Source of the DNA: Bacteroidetes bacterium GWF2_41_31
GTDB taxonomy: Bacteria > Bacteroidota > Bacteroidia > Bacteroidales > F082
Reading direction: 5' to 3'
Assembly (NCBI GenBank): GCA_001769215.1
Contig: MEOL01000003.1
Coordinates: forward strand, 159,403-211,493
Length of the DNA: 52,091 nucleotides
The translations under genes and the position numbers were made by a program. The notes under the pieces were generated by a model. That model saw nothing but the letters and a program-made list of their open reading frames with translations, did not search any database and was not told where the DNA came from. This document shows, piece after piece, positions 1-8,441 of this stretch (position 1 is the stretch's first letter; each line of letters begins with the position of its first letter).

Positions 1-31
1 ACTGATGTTAAGGTAGAAAGAATTTTTTATT

Positions 32-140
32 GCAGCTGGCTAAAGCCAAGCTGCAAGGAATGGATTCTAAGGAGTTTTATTCATTTACTCTGAATGTGTT
101 TAAAGTACATCCATTGCAGTCAAAATTTATCCGGCTGACT
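32..140. repeat. REP/BIME-like repeat, copy 1 (degenerate right end)
   Basis: It begins with the palindromic head GCAGCTGGCTAAAGCCAAGC shared with the copies at 645 and 869. The middle contains the shared motif ACATCCATTGCAGT. The tail hairpin that is intact in the other copies (GGCTTTAGCC flanked by CAGT and ACTG) is diverged here. It lies just upstream of the decayed RAYT transposase, the usual arrangement of REP elements and their cognate transposase. Confidence 0.75.
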
Positions 141-189
141 GCCAGGTTAAATTTATCTTGTGGCATTAGCCGCATAAATAATTGGTGTT

Positions 190-635
190 ATGAGTTGGGT
201 AAGGGTTTATATTCACATGGTGTTTTCAACAGAAAATGGAATTCCATATTTGAATTCCCATGAATTGAGAAAAACTGTATTTCAGCATATTAAAATGAAT
301 GCTGTTGAAAAAGGCATTTGGCTCGATTGCGTGAATGGCTGGCAGGACCATGCACATTGTTTAATTTCATTGGGCAAGGAACAGACCATTAGTAAAGTAG
401 CCCAACTCATTAAAGGCGAATCGTCATATTGGATAAATCAGCAATGATTAACTGAAAATAAGTTTGTTTGGCAAGACGACTATTGGGTTGTCGGGGTAGG
501 CGAGAGTCAAATTAAGTCAGTTCGTAACTATATTTTAACCAAGAAATTCATCATAGCAGAAACAGTTTTACAGATGAGATGAATGATTTTATGGATAAAC
601 ATGGTTGGAGTTTTATAAAGGGATATCTGAATTAG
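190..635 (+). pseudogene. REP-associated tyrosine transposase (RAYT, IS200/Y1 family), disrupted
   Basis: The reading frame starts with a typical RAYT N-terminus (YIHMVFST) and carries the HUH metal-binding motif as HAHCLIS near residue 55. The frame stops at a TGA at 445-447. Translation past this stop continues recognisably as RAYT (WQDDYWVV, then VRNYI with the presumed catalytic tyrosine). Right after that tyrosine, near 535-540, a one-base deletion shifts the frame. The family tail (EIHHSRNSFTDEMNDF, then KHGW) resumes in the other frame and ends at the TAG at 633-635. One nonsense codon plus one frameshift means the gene is almost certainly inactive. It sits between REP-like copies 1 and 2, which it or a relative probably mobilised. 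Recoding is possible in principle, but two independent lesions make that unlikely. Confidence 0.85.
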
Positions 636-644
636 TAAATAAAA

Positions 645-750
645 GCAGCTGGCTAAAGCCAAGCTGAAAGGGATTGATTCTATTCAGTTTTATTCATTTG
701 CAATGAAGGTGTTTAATGGACATCCATTGCAGTTCGGCTTTAGCCGACTG
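645..750. repeat. REP/BIME-like repeat, copy 2
   Basis: About 106 bp. The head hairpin pairs GCAGCT with AGCTGC and GGCT with AGCC. The tail hairpin pairs CAGT with ACTG and GGCT with AGCC around a TT loop. The two palindromes are separated by ~60 bp that is also conserved, so the unit resembles a paired REP (BIME) rather than a lone REP. Confidence 0.8.
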
Positions 751-868
751 TCAGTCAATCAGATTTTATGATTATCCTCCATAATATCTAATGCCATTTA
801 GATATTAGTCTTAATATTTGCCTTATTTCAATATTGAAGTGTTGCTATAGCAGAAGGAACTTTTTGTC

Positions 869-974
869 GCAGCTGGCTAAAGCCAAGCTGCAATGAATTG
901 ATTCTAAGGAGTTATATTCAATTACAATGAAGGTGTTTAATGGACATCCATTGCAGTCTGGCTTTAGCCGACTG
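869..974. repeat. REP/BIME-like repeat, copy 3
   Basis: Same head and tail palindromes and the same conserved middle as copy 2. It lies between copy 2 and the stop codon of carB (minus strand, 1021). No gene was found between 636 and 1020, so this stretch is wholly repeat plus short AT-rich spacer. Confidence 0.8.
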
Positions 975-1020
975 CCCCCTCCCAATAAAAACCTTTCCAG
1001 AGTTTAAAACTTTGAAATAC

Positions 1021-4000
1021 TTAATACTCATCCCAGCTTTTTATACTCAGATCGCTCATCTTATATTTGGTAATGGCATAGATAAATGCGCTGGCCAACC
1101 TTGCATTGGTGATGAGTGGAACATTGAAGTCTACGGCAGCTCTGCGGATGGTATAATCGTTGTTTAGCTCCTCGGAACTCAGGTTTTTGGGGATATTAAT
1201 CACCAAATCAATTTTTCTTTCTTTAATCATCTGATATGCATTGGGTGCCTGATCAATATCCGGCCAGTTGACCATCGTGGATTTGATTCCGTTTTTCTTA
1301 AAGAAATCATGTGTCCCTTTGGTGGTGAATAACTTATAACCATTTTCGATGAGCAGAAAGGCACTTTGCAGGAGCTCGGTCTTCGATCGCATTGGCCCGG
1401 ATGAAATGAGGATGTTCTTTTCCGGAACGCGGTACCCCACTGCCAACATACTTTTCAATATTGCTTCATAATAGTCATCGCCGATACAACCCACTTCTCC
1501 TGTTGACGCCATATCGACACCCAAAACAGGATCGGCTTTGCTCAGTCGCGAAAAGGAAAATTGCGAGGCTTTTACGCCAATGTAGTCAATGTCGAACAGG
1601 GTTTTGTTGGGTTTTTCTACCTTTTCGCCCAGCATGATACGTACGGCGATATCAATAAAGTTAGTTTTGAGCACTTTGCTCACAAAGGGTAAACTTCTGG
1701 AAGCGCGCAGATTACATTCAATCACCTTGATGTCGTTGTCTTTGGCCAGGAATTGAATATTAAACGGCCCGCTGATGTGAAGTTCTTCGGCAATCAGGCG
1801 ACTTATTTTCTTGATTCTACGCAAGGTTTCCACATACACTTTCTGTGGTGGAAACATGATGGTTGCATCACCTGAGTGTACCCCGGCAAATTCGATATGT
1901 TCAGAAATGGCATAAGCGATAATCTTCCCATCATCAGCTACGGCGTCCATTTCTATTTCTTTGGCATCTGTGATAAACCTCGACACCACCACCGGATATT
2001 GTTTTGAAACCTGGGTGGCCAGATTGAGAAAATGCTCCAACTCATCGCGGTTAGAGACAATGTTCATGGCAGCTCCCGAAAGCACATAAGAAGGTCTCAC
2101 TAATACAGGAAAACCCACTTCATTGGTGAATTCTATGATTTCTTCCAAAGAGCTAAGTTCCTTCCATTCAGGCTGATCGACTCCCATTTTGTCGAGCATT
2201 TCCGAAAACTTAAAGCGATTCTCAGCCCGGTCGATGTGCAGCGGACTGGTGCCTAAAATAGGAACCTTTTGCCGGTACAGCCGCATGGCCAGGTTATTTG
2301 GAATCTGACCTCCGGTGCTCACAATCAAACCTTTGGGAAGTTCCAGTTCCGAAATATCCAGGATGCGTTCCAGGGTAAGTTCTTCAAAATAAAGCCTGTC
2401 CGAAACATCGTAATCCGTGCTTACCGTTTCGGGATTGTAATTCACCATGATGGATCGGTATCCGGATTTTTGAACTGTTTGAAGGGCATTTACACCCGAC
2501 CAGTCGAATTCAACGCTGCTGCCAATGCGGTAGGCTCCTGAGCCCAGTACCATCACCGATTTTCCGTCCTGTTCAAAATTGATGTCGTGCTCCGACCCAT
2601 GATAGGTCAGGTACAGGTAATTGGTGGTTGCAGGATGCTCTGCGGCAAGGGTGTCGATTTGCTTTACATAAGGTACAATTCCCAATTTTTTTCTAAATTG
2701 TCTGATCTCCAGTATTTCATCGTCCTTTTGTCCGATGGACCGGTTGCTGAAAAGCAGCCTAGCTATCTGAAAATCAGAAAATCCGGCTTGTTTTACCTCA
2801 AGCAGCAAACCTCTGGGAAGTTGCCCGGGTTCTGGATAAGTCAATAATTCCTGCTCTAACTGACTAATATTATGTAGTTTATGCAAGAACCAACGATCAA
2901 TCTTTGTTAATTCGTAAACTTCGTCTACCGTCATGTCCTGATTAAAAGCCTGTGCCACTGCAAAAATTCTGGAGTCGGTTGGGTGGTTGAGGGCGGCTTT
3001 CACATCGGGGATATCCAGTTCCTTGTTGGCGGCAAAGCCATGCATGCCCATGCCGATCATACGCAGCCCTTTTTGGATGGCTTCTTCAAAGCTGCGCCCG
3101 ATGGCCATCACCTCACCAACACTCTTCATGGAACTGCCCAGTTCTCTGGAAACTCCCACAAACTTACTCAGATCCCATCTTGGAATTTTCACCACTAAAT
3201 AGTCCAATGCCGGTTCAAAAAAGGCGGAGGTGGTTTTGGTGATGTTGTTTTTAAGCTCGTGCAAGCCGTATCCCAGGCCAAGCTTGGCAGCCACAAAAGC
3301 CAAAGGATATCCGGTGGCCTTGGAGGCAAGGGCGCTCGAGCGCGAAAGTCGGGCATTGACTTCAATCACCCGATAATCTTCCGATTCGGGATCGAGGGCG
3401 TATTGCACATTACATTCTCCCACAATACCCACAGCCTTTACAATTTTTATGCTCAGTTGTCGTAGTTTATGATATTCCCTATTGGTCAGTGTTTGCGATG
3501 GAGCCACCACGATACTTTCACCCGTGTGGATACCCAATGGGTCGAAATTCTCCATGTTACAAATTGTAAGACAATTGTCGTATCGGTCGCGGACTACCTC
3601 ATATTCCACCTCTTTCCAGCCTTTCAACGATTCTTCCACCAAAATCTGAGAGGAATAACTAAATGCTTTGTTGGCCAATTGAATTAATTCTTCATTGGTA
3701 TTGCAAAATCCACTTCCCTGACCTCCTAAAGTAAATGCTGCCCTGATAATAAGTGGAAACCCAATAATTTCTGCTGCTTCAAGTGCTTTTTCAACGCCTG
3801 TTACCGCAATGGATTTGGGTGTTTTAACATGAATCTCGGACAATTTTTTCGAAAACATCTCCCTGTCTTCAGTCTCGATTATCGACTCTACAGGAGTTCC
3901 AAGTACCTGAATTCCAAATTTCTCGATAATGCCCGATTTGTGCAGCGCGATACCACAGTTCAAGGCAGTTTGCCCGCCAAATGCCAGCAGTAGCCCGTCA

Positions 4001-4242
4001 GGTTTTTCTTTTTCGATAATGCGTTCCACAAAATAAGGCGTTACCGGCAGGAAATAAATCTTGTCGGCCATTCCTTCGGATGTCTGTACTGTGGCAATGT
4101 TCGGATTGATCAGGATGGTAAAAATCCCCTCTTCCTTCAGGGCCTTCAATGCCTGAGTTCCGCTGTAATCAAACTCGCCTGCTTCACCAATTTTAAGTGC
4201 ACCTGAACCCAACAGCAGGACTTTTTTTATCTTGTTTTCCAT
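1021..4242 (-). CDS. carB: carbamoyl-phosphate synthase large subunit
   Basis: Catalyses ATP-dependent synthesis of carbamoyl phosphate from bicarbonate and glutamine-derived ammonia, feeding pyrimidine and arginine synthesis. At 1073 aa it matches the usual full length. The N-terminus (GSGALKIGEAGEFDYSG) and its second-half counterpart (GSGAYRIGSSVEFDWSG, near residue 560) mark the two duplicated ATP-grasp halves. The conserved ALDYLVVKIPRW motif precedes the oligomerisation domain, and the C-terminal ~140 residues are the allosteric MGS-type domain (LFTTKGTHDFF). The start overlaps the end of carA by 16 bp, so the pair is translationally coupled. It appears intact. Confidence 0.98.
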   Translation of the reverse strand: MENKIKKVLLLGSGALKIGEAGEFDYSGTQALKALKEEGIFTILINPNIATVQTSEGMADKIYFLPVTPYFVERIIEKEKPDGLLLAFGGQTALNCGIALHKSGIIEKFGIQVLGTPVESIIETEDREMFSKKLSEIHVKTPKSIAVTGVEKALEAAEIIGFPLIIRAAFTLGGQGSGFCNTNEELIQLANKAFSYSSQILVEESLKGWKEVEYEVVRDRYDNCLTICNMENFDPLGIHTGESIVVAPSQTLTNREYHKLRQLSIKIVKAVGIVGECNVQYALDPESEDYRVIEVNARLSRSSALASKATGYPLAFVAAKLGLGYGLHELKNNITKTTSAFFEPALDYLVVKIPRWDLSKFVGVSRELGSSMKSVGEVMAIGRSFEEAIQKGLRMIGMGMHGFAANKELDIPDVKAALNHPTDSRIFAVAQAFNQDMTVDEVYELTKIDRWFLHKLHNISQLEQELLTYPEPGQLPRGLLLEVKQAGFSDFQIARLLFSNRSIGQKDDEILEIRQFRKKLGIVPYVKQIDTLAAEHPATTNYLYLTYHGSEHDINFEQDGKSVMVLGSGAYRIGSSVEFDWSGVNALQTVQKSGYRSIMVNYNPETVSTDYDVSDRLYFEELTLERILDISELELPKGLIVSTGGQIPNNLAMRLYRQKVPILGTSPLHIDRAENRFKFSEMLDKMGVDQPEWKELSSLEEIIEFTNEVGFPVLVRPSYVLSGAAMNIVSNRDELEHFLNLATQVSKQYPVVVSRFITDAKEIEMDAVADDGKIIAYAISEHIEFAGVHSGDATIMFPPQKVYVETLRRIKKISRLIAEELHISGPFNIQFLAKDNDIKVIECNLRASRSLPFVSKVLKTNFIDIAVRIMLGEKVEKPNKTLFDIDYIGVKASQFSFSRLSKADPVLGVDMASTGEVGCIGDDYYEAILKSMLAVGYRVPEKNILISSGPMRSKTELLQSAFLLIENGYKLFTTKGTHDFFKKNGIKSTMVNWPDIDQAPNAYQMIKERKIDLVINIPKNLSSEELNNDYTIRRAAVDFNVPLITNARLASAFIYAITKYKMSDLSIKSWDEY

Positions 4243-5315
4243 GATTCCGTGTTTTTGATAAATTCACCAAATAGAAAGGCTGTGTCGGTTGGACCGCTGG
4301 AGGCTTCGGGATGAAACTGGGTGGTTAATATCTGTTTGCTCTTGTGTTTGATGCCTTCGTTGCTGCCATCGTTCAGGTTGGTGAACCAAACTTCCCAGTC
4401 GTTTGGTAAATTGTTGGCATCCACAGCATAACCATGGTTTTGTGAAGTAAGATATGCCTGATTGGTTCCAGTCATCAAAACAGGTTGGTTATGACTGCGG
4501 TGTCCGTATTTGAGCTTATAGGTTTGCGCTCCGGCAGCCAGAGAAACCAATTGGTGTCCTAAGCAAATTCCAAAAATGGGTCTATCCTCATTGATGGATT
4601 TCTTCAAATTCAAAATGGTGGCCTGGCACATTTCCGGATTACCGGGGCCGTTTGAAATAAACAAACCATCGTATTCTTCCCGGCTGTAATCATAATCCCA
4701 GGGTACACGGATGACGGTGGTATCATATTTTAATAGATACCTGATGATGTTGTTTTTTACTCCGCAGTCAATCAGTAAGATCCGGTTTTTTCCATGACCG
4801 TAAACCTGCTTCTCTTTGATGCTCACCCGGCTTACCAGGTTGTCGTGGTTGGGATCGTAAAACGGAATGTCCTGATCGAAAACAATTTTAGCCAGCATGG
4901 CACCTTTTTCCCTGATATGTCTCGTGAGCGCACGTGTGTCAATGCCAAATAATGCCGGAATTTTTTCCTCTTTTAACCATTGTGCCAGACTTTTTGATGC
5001 ATTCCAATGGTGATATTTTTCGGAGTAATCGGAAATAATCAGTGCGTTAACATGGATATGCTCCGACTCGAAATGGGCCAACAGGTTATCTTCGACAGTC
5101 TTTCCAGGAACGCCATAATTACCAATAGAAGGGTAGGTGAGGACTAATATCTGTCCTTTGTATGAAGGATCGGTAAGGCTTTCGGGATAACCGGTCATGG
5201 CCGTGTTGAACACGATTTCACCGGCTGCCGGGATTTCTGCGCCGAAGGAGAACCCGGAGAGATGCATTCCATCTTCAAGGATCAGGGTGGCTTTTCGGTA
5301 GTTTTTTTCTTTCAT
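4227..5315 (-). CDS. carA: carbamoyl-phosphate synthase small (glutaminase) subunit
   Basis: Hydrolyses glutamine and passes ammonia to CarB. 362 aa: the N-terminal CPSase small-subunit domain (residues 1-150) is followed by a class I glutamine amidotransferase domain with the nucleophile Cys251 in GICLGHQ and the His/Glu pair in FHPEASSGP near the C-terminus. The start ATG is fixed by the family N-terminus (LILEDGMHLSG). Immediately upstream is a strong intrinsic terminator whose T-run ends only 7 nt before the start codon. Any transcript from an upstream promoter must read through it, which points to attenuation control of carAB. Confidence 0.98.
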   Translation of the reverse strand: MKEKNYRKATLILEDGMHLSGFSFGAEIPAAGEIVFNTAMTGYPESLTDPSYKGQILVLTYPSIGNYGVPGKTVEDNLLAHFESEHIHVNALIISDYSEKYHHWNASKSLAQWLKEEKIPALFGIDTRALTRHIREKGAMLAKIVFDQDIPFYDPNHDNLVSRVSIKEKQVYGHGKNRILLIDCGVKNNIIRYLLKYDTTVIRVPWDYDYSREEYDGLFISNGPGNPEMCQATILNLKKSINEDRPIFGICLGHQLVSLAAGAQTYKLKYGHRSHNQPVLMTGTNQAYLTSQNHGYAVDANNLPNDWEVWFTNLNDGSNEGIKHKSKQILTTQFHPEASSGPTDTAFLFGEFIKNTESWKTR

Positions 5316-5322
5316 GTGGTAG

Positions 5323-5349
5323 CAAAAAAAAGACGGCTAATGCCGTCTT
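5323..5349 (-). terminator. intrinsic terminator / probable carAB attenuator
   Basis: On the minus strand AAGACGGC and GCCGTCTT form an 8-bp stem with a 4-nt ATTA loop, followed by a run of eight T residues. The run ends 7 nt before the carA ATG. There is no room for a promoter between the hairpin and the start codon, so it should act as a regulated terminator of carAB as well as ending transcription of the upstream exonuclease gene. Confidence 0.75.
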
Positions 5350-5425
5350 AATGTATATGATAAGTAATTTGGTTCGCGTCGTTGGTGTCCTGAGGATGTC
5401 CTGGAAAGATTTCCGTTTTTTTCAT
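5348..5425 (-). CDS. candidate 25-aa carAB leader peptide
   Basis: A short ORF starts with ATG AAA AAA ACG (MKKT) about 20 nt after a promoter-like box. Its TAA stop overlaps the first two bases of the attenuator stem. A leader ORF ending exactly at a terminator is the layout of translation-coupled attenuation. It has no run of one amino acid; the end is QITYHIH. It could be fortuitous; the support is position only. Confidence 0.4.
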   Translation of the reverse strand: MKKTEIFPGHPQDTNDANQITYHIH

Positions 5426-5449
5426 TGATGAATGAATAAGTTCGGGGTG

Positions 5450-5457
5450 CAAATATA
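5450..5457 (-). promoter_or_regulatory. Bacteroidota-type -7 promoter box for the carAB leader
   Basis: TATATTTG on the minus strand matches TAnnTTTG exactly and is followed by CACC, as in other promoters of this window. The expected start of transcription, about 5 nt downstream, leaves a ~20 nt 5' leader before the candidate leader ORF and ~130 nt before carA. Confidence 0.5.
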
Positions 5458-5508
5458 AACGAATGTTTTAAGCGGACTTTTCCAATGTTTAAAACTTTGG
5501 AAAAGTTA

Positions 5509-6276
5509 TTAAAACTCCAACGTGATTCCCACCGGACAATGATCGGATCCAATCATCCCGGGCAGGATAAAAGCCTCTTTTACATTATCTTTGATGGAAT
5601 CGCTCACCAGAAAATAATCAATTCTCCAGCCCACATTTTTTGCACGGGCGTTAAACCGGTAACTCCACCAGCTATATGCCACTTCATCGGGGTGTAATAG
5701 GCGAAAAGTATCCACAAACCCATTGCTGATCAGGTTGCTGATGCCATCTATTTCCACCTGAGTGTAACCTGCAGTCTTGTTGTAATTTGATTTGGGATGG
5801 GCCAGATCGATGGGCTGATGAGCTACATTTAAATCGCCACACAGGACAACGGGTTTGGTTTTTTCCAGATTTTTAAGGAAAGCCATAAAATCGGCATCCC
5901 AGGTGGAACGATAGTGTAACCGAGCCAGTTCGCTGCCCGAATTGGGGACATAGACGTTCACCAAAAAGAAATGCTCGTATTCAGCAGTTAAAATACGCCC
6001 TTCCAGGTCGTGGTGCGCAATGCCCATATCGCGTAGCATTCGTAAAGGTGCCTGTTTCGTGATAATGGCAGTTCCGGAATAACCTTTCCTTTCGGCTGAA
6101 TTACAATAAAATGAAAGCTCGCTGTGTTTTAAAACTTCTGCCACCTGATCGTCCTGGGCTTTGGTTTCCTGCAGGCAAAGTGCATCTGCATTGAGTTCGT
6201 TTATCTTATCGAGAAATCCTTTCTTTTCGATGGCCCGGATGCCGTTTACATTCCAGGATATGAGTTTTAGTATCAT
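5509..6276 (-). CDS. xth: exodeoxyribonuclease III
   Basis: AP endonuclease / 3'-5' exonuclease of base-excision repair, EEP (endonuclease/exonuclease/phosphatase) fold. 255 aa when started at the ATG giving ILKLISWNVNGIRA, the usual family N-terminus; the longer upstream frame is a poor match. Catalytic motifs in order are WNVNG, LQETKAQ (metal-binding Glu), GDLNVAH (Asp/Asn) and the terminal GSDHCPVG (Asp/His pair). It is transcribed toward carA, with the carAB attenuator hairpin as its likely downstream terminator. Confidence 0.95.
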   Translation of the reverse strand: MILKLISWNVNGIRAIEKKGFLDKINELNADALCLQETKAQDDQVAEVLKHSELSFYCNSAERKGYSGTAIITKQAPLRMLRDMGIAHHDLEGRILTAEYEHFFLVNVYVPNSGSELARLHYRSTWDADFMAFLKNLEKTKPVVLCGDLNVAHQPIDLAHPKSNYNKTAGYTQVEIDGISNLISNGFVDTFRLLHPDEVAYSWWSYRFNARAKNVGWRIDYFLVSDSIKDNVKEAFILPGMIGSDHCPVGITLEF

Positions 6277-6338
6277 GAGTTTTAGTTTTTTTAGCGAAAA
6301 TAATAGAAATTGTGGAGGAGGAGGGGAGAAGTAAGAAT

Positions 6339-6420
6339 TTTTACCGCGGAGGCACAAAGGACGCAAAGGGAATTATTAGTTACACAAAAGCCATTGTGTT
6401 TTCTCTGTGTTCCTGGTGTC
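6339..6420. repeat. dispersed intergenic repeat with ~9-nt periodicity
   Basis: The stretch GCGGAGGCACAAAGGACGCA and what follows is built of similar 9-10 nt units (GGCACAAA, GGACGCAAA), and then CTCTGTGTTCCTGGTGTCTC. From memory, text of this style recurs between genes in many Bacteroidota. No gene is visible here; other copies cannot be counted from this window. Confidence 0.4.
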
Positions 6421-6454
6421 TCCCGAATCCCGATAATCCCAATCGGGATCGGGA
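6421..6454. repeat. inverted repeat
   Basis: TCCCGAATCCCGAT and ATCGGGATCGGGA form a long GC-containing stem around a 6-nt loop, with one bulged base. It lies between the convergent sides of xth and the S37 peptidase gene. It lacks a T-run, so it is more likely a dispersed palindrome than a terminator. Confidence 0.5.
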
Positions 6455-6476
6455 CAGGTCTGTGGTTTTTATATCC

Positions 6477-8216
6477 TTATTTGGTTGTTTTCTTATCATA
6501 CAACTTCGTAAACACCGTGTCTACAGGCTCCCAAAGCTCAATTTTATTGCCTTCCGGATCCATAATGTGTACAAACTTTCCATACTCATAGGTCTCTATT
6601 TCATCCAGAACGGTAACGCCGTTTTCTTTCAGTTCCTTCACCAGTTCCTCCAGATTCTCAACCCGGTAGTTTATCATAAACTCCTTCTCCGAAGGCTTAA
6701 AATACGTGGTTTTTTCTGCAAACGGACTCCATTGTAAATACGCTTTTTGGTCAGGATTGTCGCTGCTTCTGAATTCAAACAGCGATCCGTATTCGTTGGT
6801 CACCAGACCTAAATTATTATTATACCAATCGTTGAGCATTTTAGGATCTATGCTTTTGAAAAACACGCCTCCTATACCCGTAACTTTTTTTCTTTTTTCC
6901 ATTTCATTTTTAGTTGTATGGTTTTCCTGCAAAAGCCAAGCGTGAATACTGTCAAGCACTTGTTTTTGTTGGCCTTCCGGCATGTTGTTGATTCTGGTTC
7001 TGTGACTTCCTCCTTTTTTCACCACCTTAATGCTGTTGGTTTGTCCATCTAAATCAACCGCAGTTGCCGACCAGGGATCATTTTCTCCATAAATAAAGAT
7101 CATGTTTTTCGCCAGGTGGCGAAGATAGAAATCCACTCTATAAATCAGTTCAGGTTCAAAAACCACCTGCTCACCTTTTGGGAAGGTAAAATCAAAGGTT
7201 GGGTTTGACTGATAGGAAGTATATTCTTTAAAGGGTTCAATATCATATCCATAAAGGCCAATCTCGTGCATGGCCTGGTAAAAATACGGCTGAAGCTTTT
7301 CGATGCCTTCGTTGGAAATCCAATCGATACCTGTCACCTTATCGAGGTGGTTCAACATGCGATTGGCGCCTTGCTTTGAAGTGGGGATTTTATCGCAGTC
7401 GGCCAAACCCCATTGCCAGAAAGCAAAAGAATATTCAAATACCAACAAATCATAGGCTTTTTCGTAACCCATGGAGTAGGTAAGGTGTTTTTTATCAGCC
7501 AGTTTAACAAACTCATCCAGGTATTTCTTCTTGTTTTTAAGCATGGAGAGCTGGTAGTTGAAAATGGCGTTTCTACAGGTCGAATCGCCTACCTCCGCTA
7601 AAAATGGGTAGACCCGCTTGTCTTCCGACGAAAAAGCCACCGGAGCCACATAAGGCACACAAATGTCAGCATCTTCGGGATAAAAGTACTTGAAGAAATT
7701 AACGGTCTGACCGCCTTTGCTGATGCCGGTTGCAATCAGCTTTCCCGAATAGATTTCCTTTACGAACCCGGCAATGCGGTGGTGGTCGGTAGCTGCATTT
7801 TCCACACCCAGAAACCTCCAAATCAGGCTATCGGGTCTGGATTCGCTAAAATACCGGTGTTCAATGCATACCTGATTGGCATCGAGATATTTAGTCAGCT
7901 CATATTCAAAGTTTGTATTGGTGGCCGTATTGGCATCATAGCCTTCGGTGATAAAGACTACCGGATTGTCGAAATTCCGGTGCGAAATAAAAACTCTCTG
8001 ATTAAACGAATCAAGACTTCCTCCCTGATAATCAACAGGCTGTCGAAAATAAACCAGGTATTTTTCACTGAAGCTGGTGTCGGTATCCAGCTTTTTGAAA
8101 GTAAAATGATAGGAGGATTTCAATTGATCAAGCCGCATTTTAAGAGGCTGTGCAAAAGCTGTTTGAAAACCAATACTCAATAAAAAGAGCATTGAAAAGG
8201 CGTAGATTTTTTTCAT
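6477..8216 (-). CDS. secreted S37-type (PS-10) tripeptidyl aminopeptidase fused to a glyoxalase/VOC domain
   Basis: 579 aa. The ATG at 8216 gives a clean signal peptide (MKKIYAFSMLFLLSIGFQTA, then FAQ), so the protein is exported. Residues 25-430 resemble the S37/PS-10 prolyl aminopeptidase family with a serine-hydrolase triad: Ser166 in GISKGGQT, Asp380 in YGENDPWSA and His405 in GGSHRTRI. Residues ~445-575 form a separate vicinal-oxygen-chelate domain (start VTGIGGVFFKS, end DPEGNKIELWEP). VOC proteins of this type are normally free-standing cytoplasmic proteins that begin at just this point (MEKRKKVTGIGG), so the fusion is odd: either a true exported fusion or two genes joined by loss of a stop. 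The family call is from motifs; substrates are unknown. Confidence 0.8.
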   Translation of the reverse strand: MKKIYAFSMLFLLSIGFQTAFAQPLKMRLDQLKSSYHFTFKKLDTDTSFSEKYLVYFRQPVDYQGGSLDSFNQRVFISHRNFDNPVVFITEGYDANTATNTNFEYELTKYLDANQVCIEHRYFSESRPDSLIWRFLGVENAATDHHRIAGFVKEIYSGKLIATGISKGGQTVNFFKYFYPEDADICVPYVAPVAFSSEDKRVYPFLAEVGDSTCRNAIFNYQLSMLKNKKKYLDEFVKLADKKHLTYSMGYEKAYDLLVFEYSFAFWQWGLADCDKIPTSKQGANRMLNHLDKVTGIDWISNEGIEKLQPYFYQAMHEIGLYGYDIEPFKEYTSYQSNPTFDFTFPKGEQVVFEPELIYRVDFYLRHLAKNMIFIYGENDPWSATAVDLDGQTNSIKVVKKGGSHRTRINNMPEGQQKQVLDSIHAWLLQENHTTKNEMEKRKKVTGIGGVFFKSIDPKMLNDWYNNNLGLVTNEYGSLFEFRSSDNPDQKAYLQWSPFAEKTTYFKPSEKEFMINYRVENLEELVKELKENGVTVLDEIETYEYGKFVHIMDPEGNKIELWEPVDTVFTKLYDKKTTK

Positions 8217-8391
8217 GAAGCGAAAATAGAAAAATTGTGGCAATACATACTGATCCTGGCCCGGTCAGAATGATTCTCCTAATCGAGTGATAACTCGTTA
8301 AAGATCCTTAATCATGTTGATGATAAGTATTATCAAGTGAGAACACGCCTGGCCTGACCGGTAGGCAGGGATTAAATCGGTCACCACAAAC

Positions 8392-8434
8392 AAATCTGTG
8401 GTCATCCGTCAAATTCGTGTCACCCGTGTTCTAC
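8392..8434. repeat. dispersed intergenic repeat
   Basis: The segment contains two similar units (GTGGTCATCCGT and GTGTCACCCGT) separated by CAAATTC. It resembles short low-complexity intergenic repeats familiar from Bacteroidota genomes. It lies between the peptidase and rubrerythrin genes; no ORF is present. Confidence 0.35.
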
Positions 8435-8441
8435 CCCGACG

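Noticed and set aside
30-263. 77-aa plus-strand frame at the left end
   Set aside because: It runs through the REP copy and overlaps the RAYT start in another frame; it shows no family features.
5323-5349. Simple terminator of xth only
   Set aside because: It ends 7 nt before the carA start, leaving no room for a carA promoter, so carAB expression must cross it.
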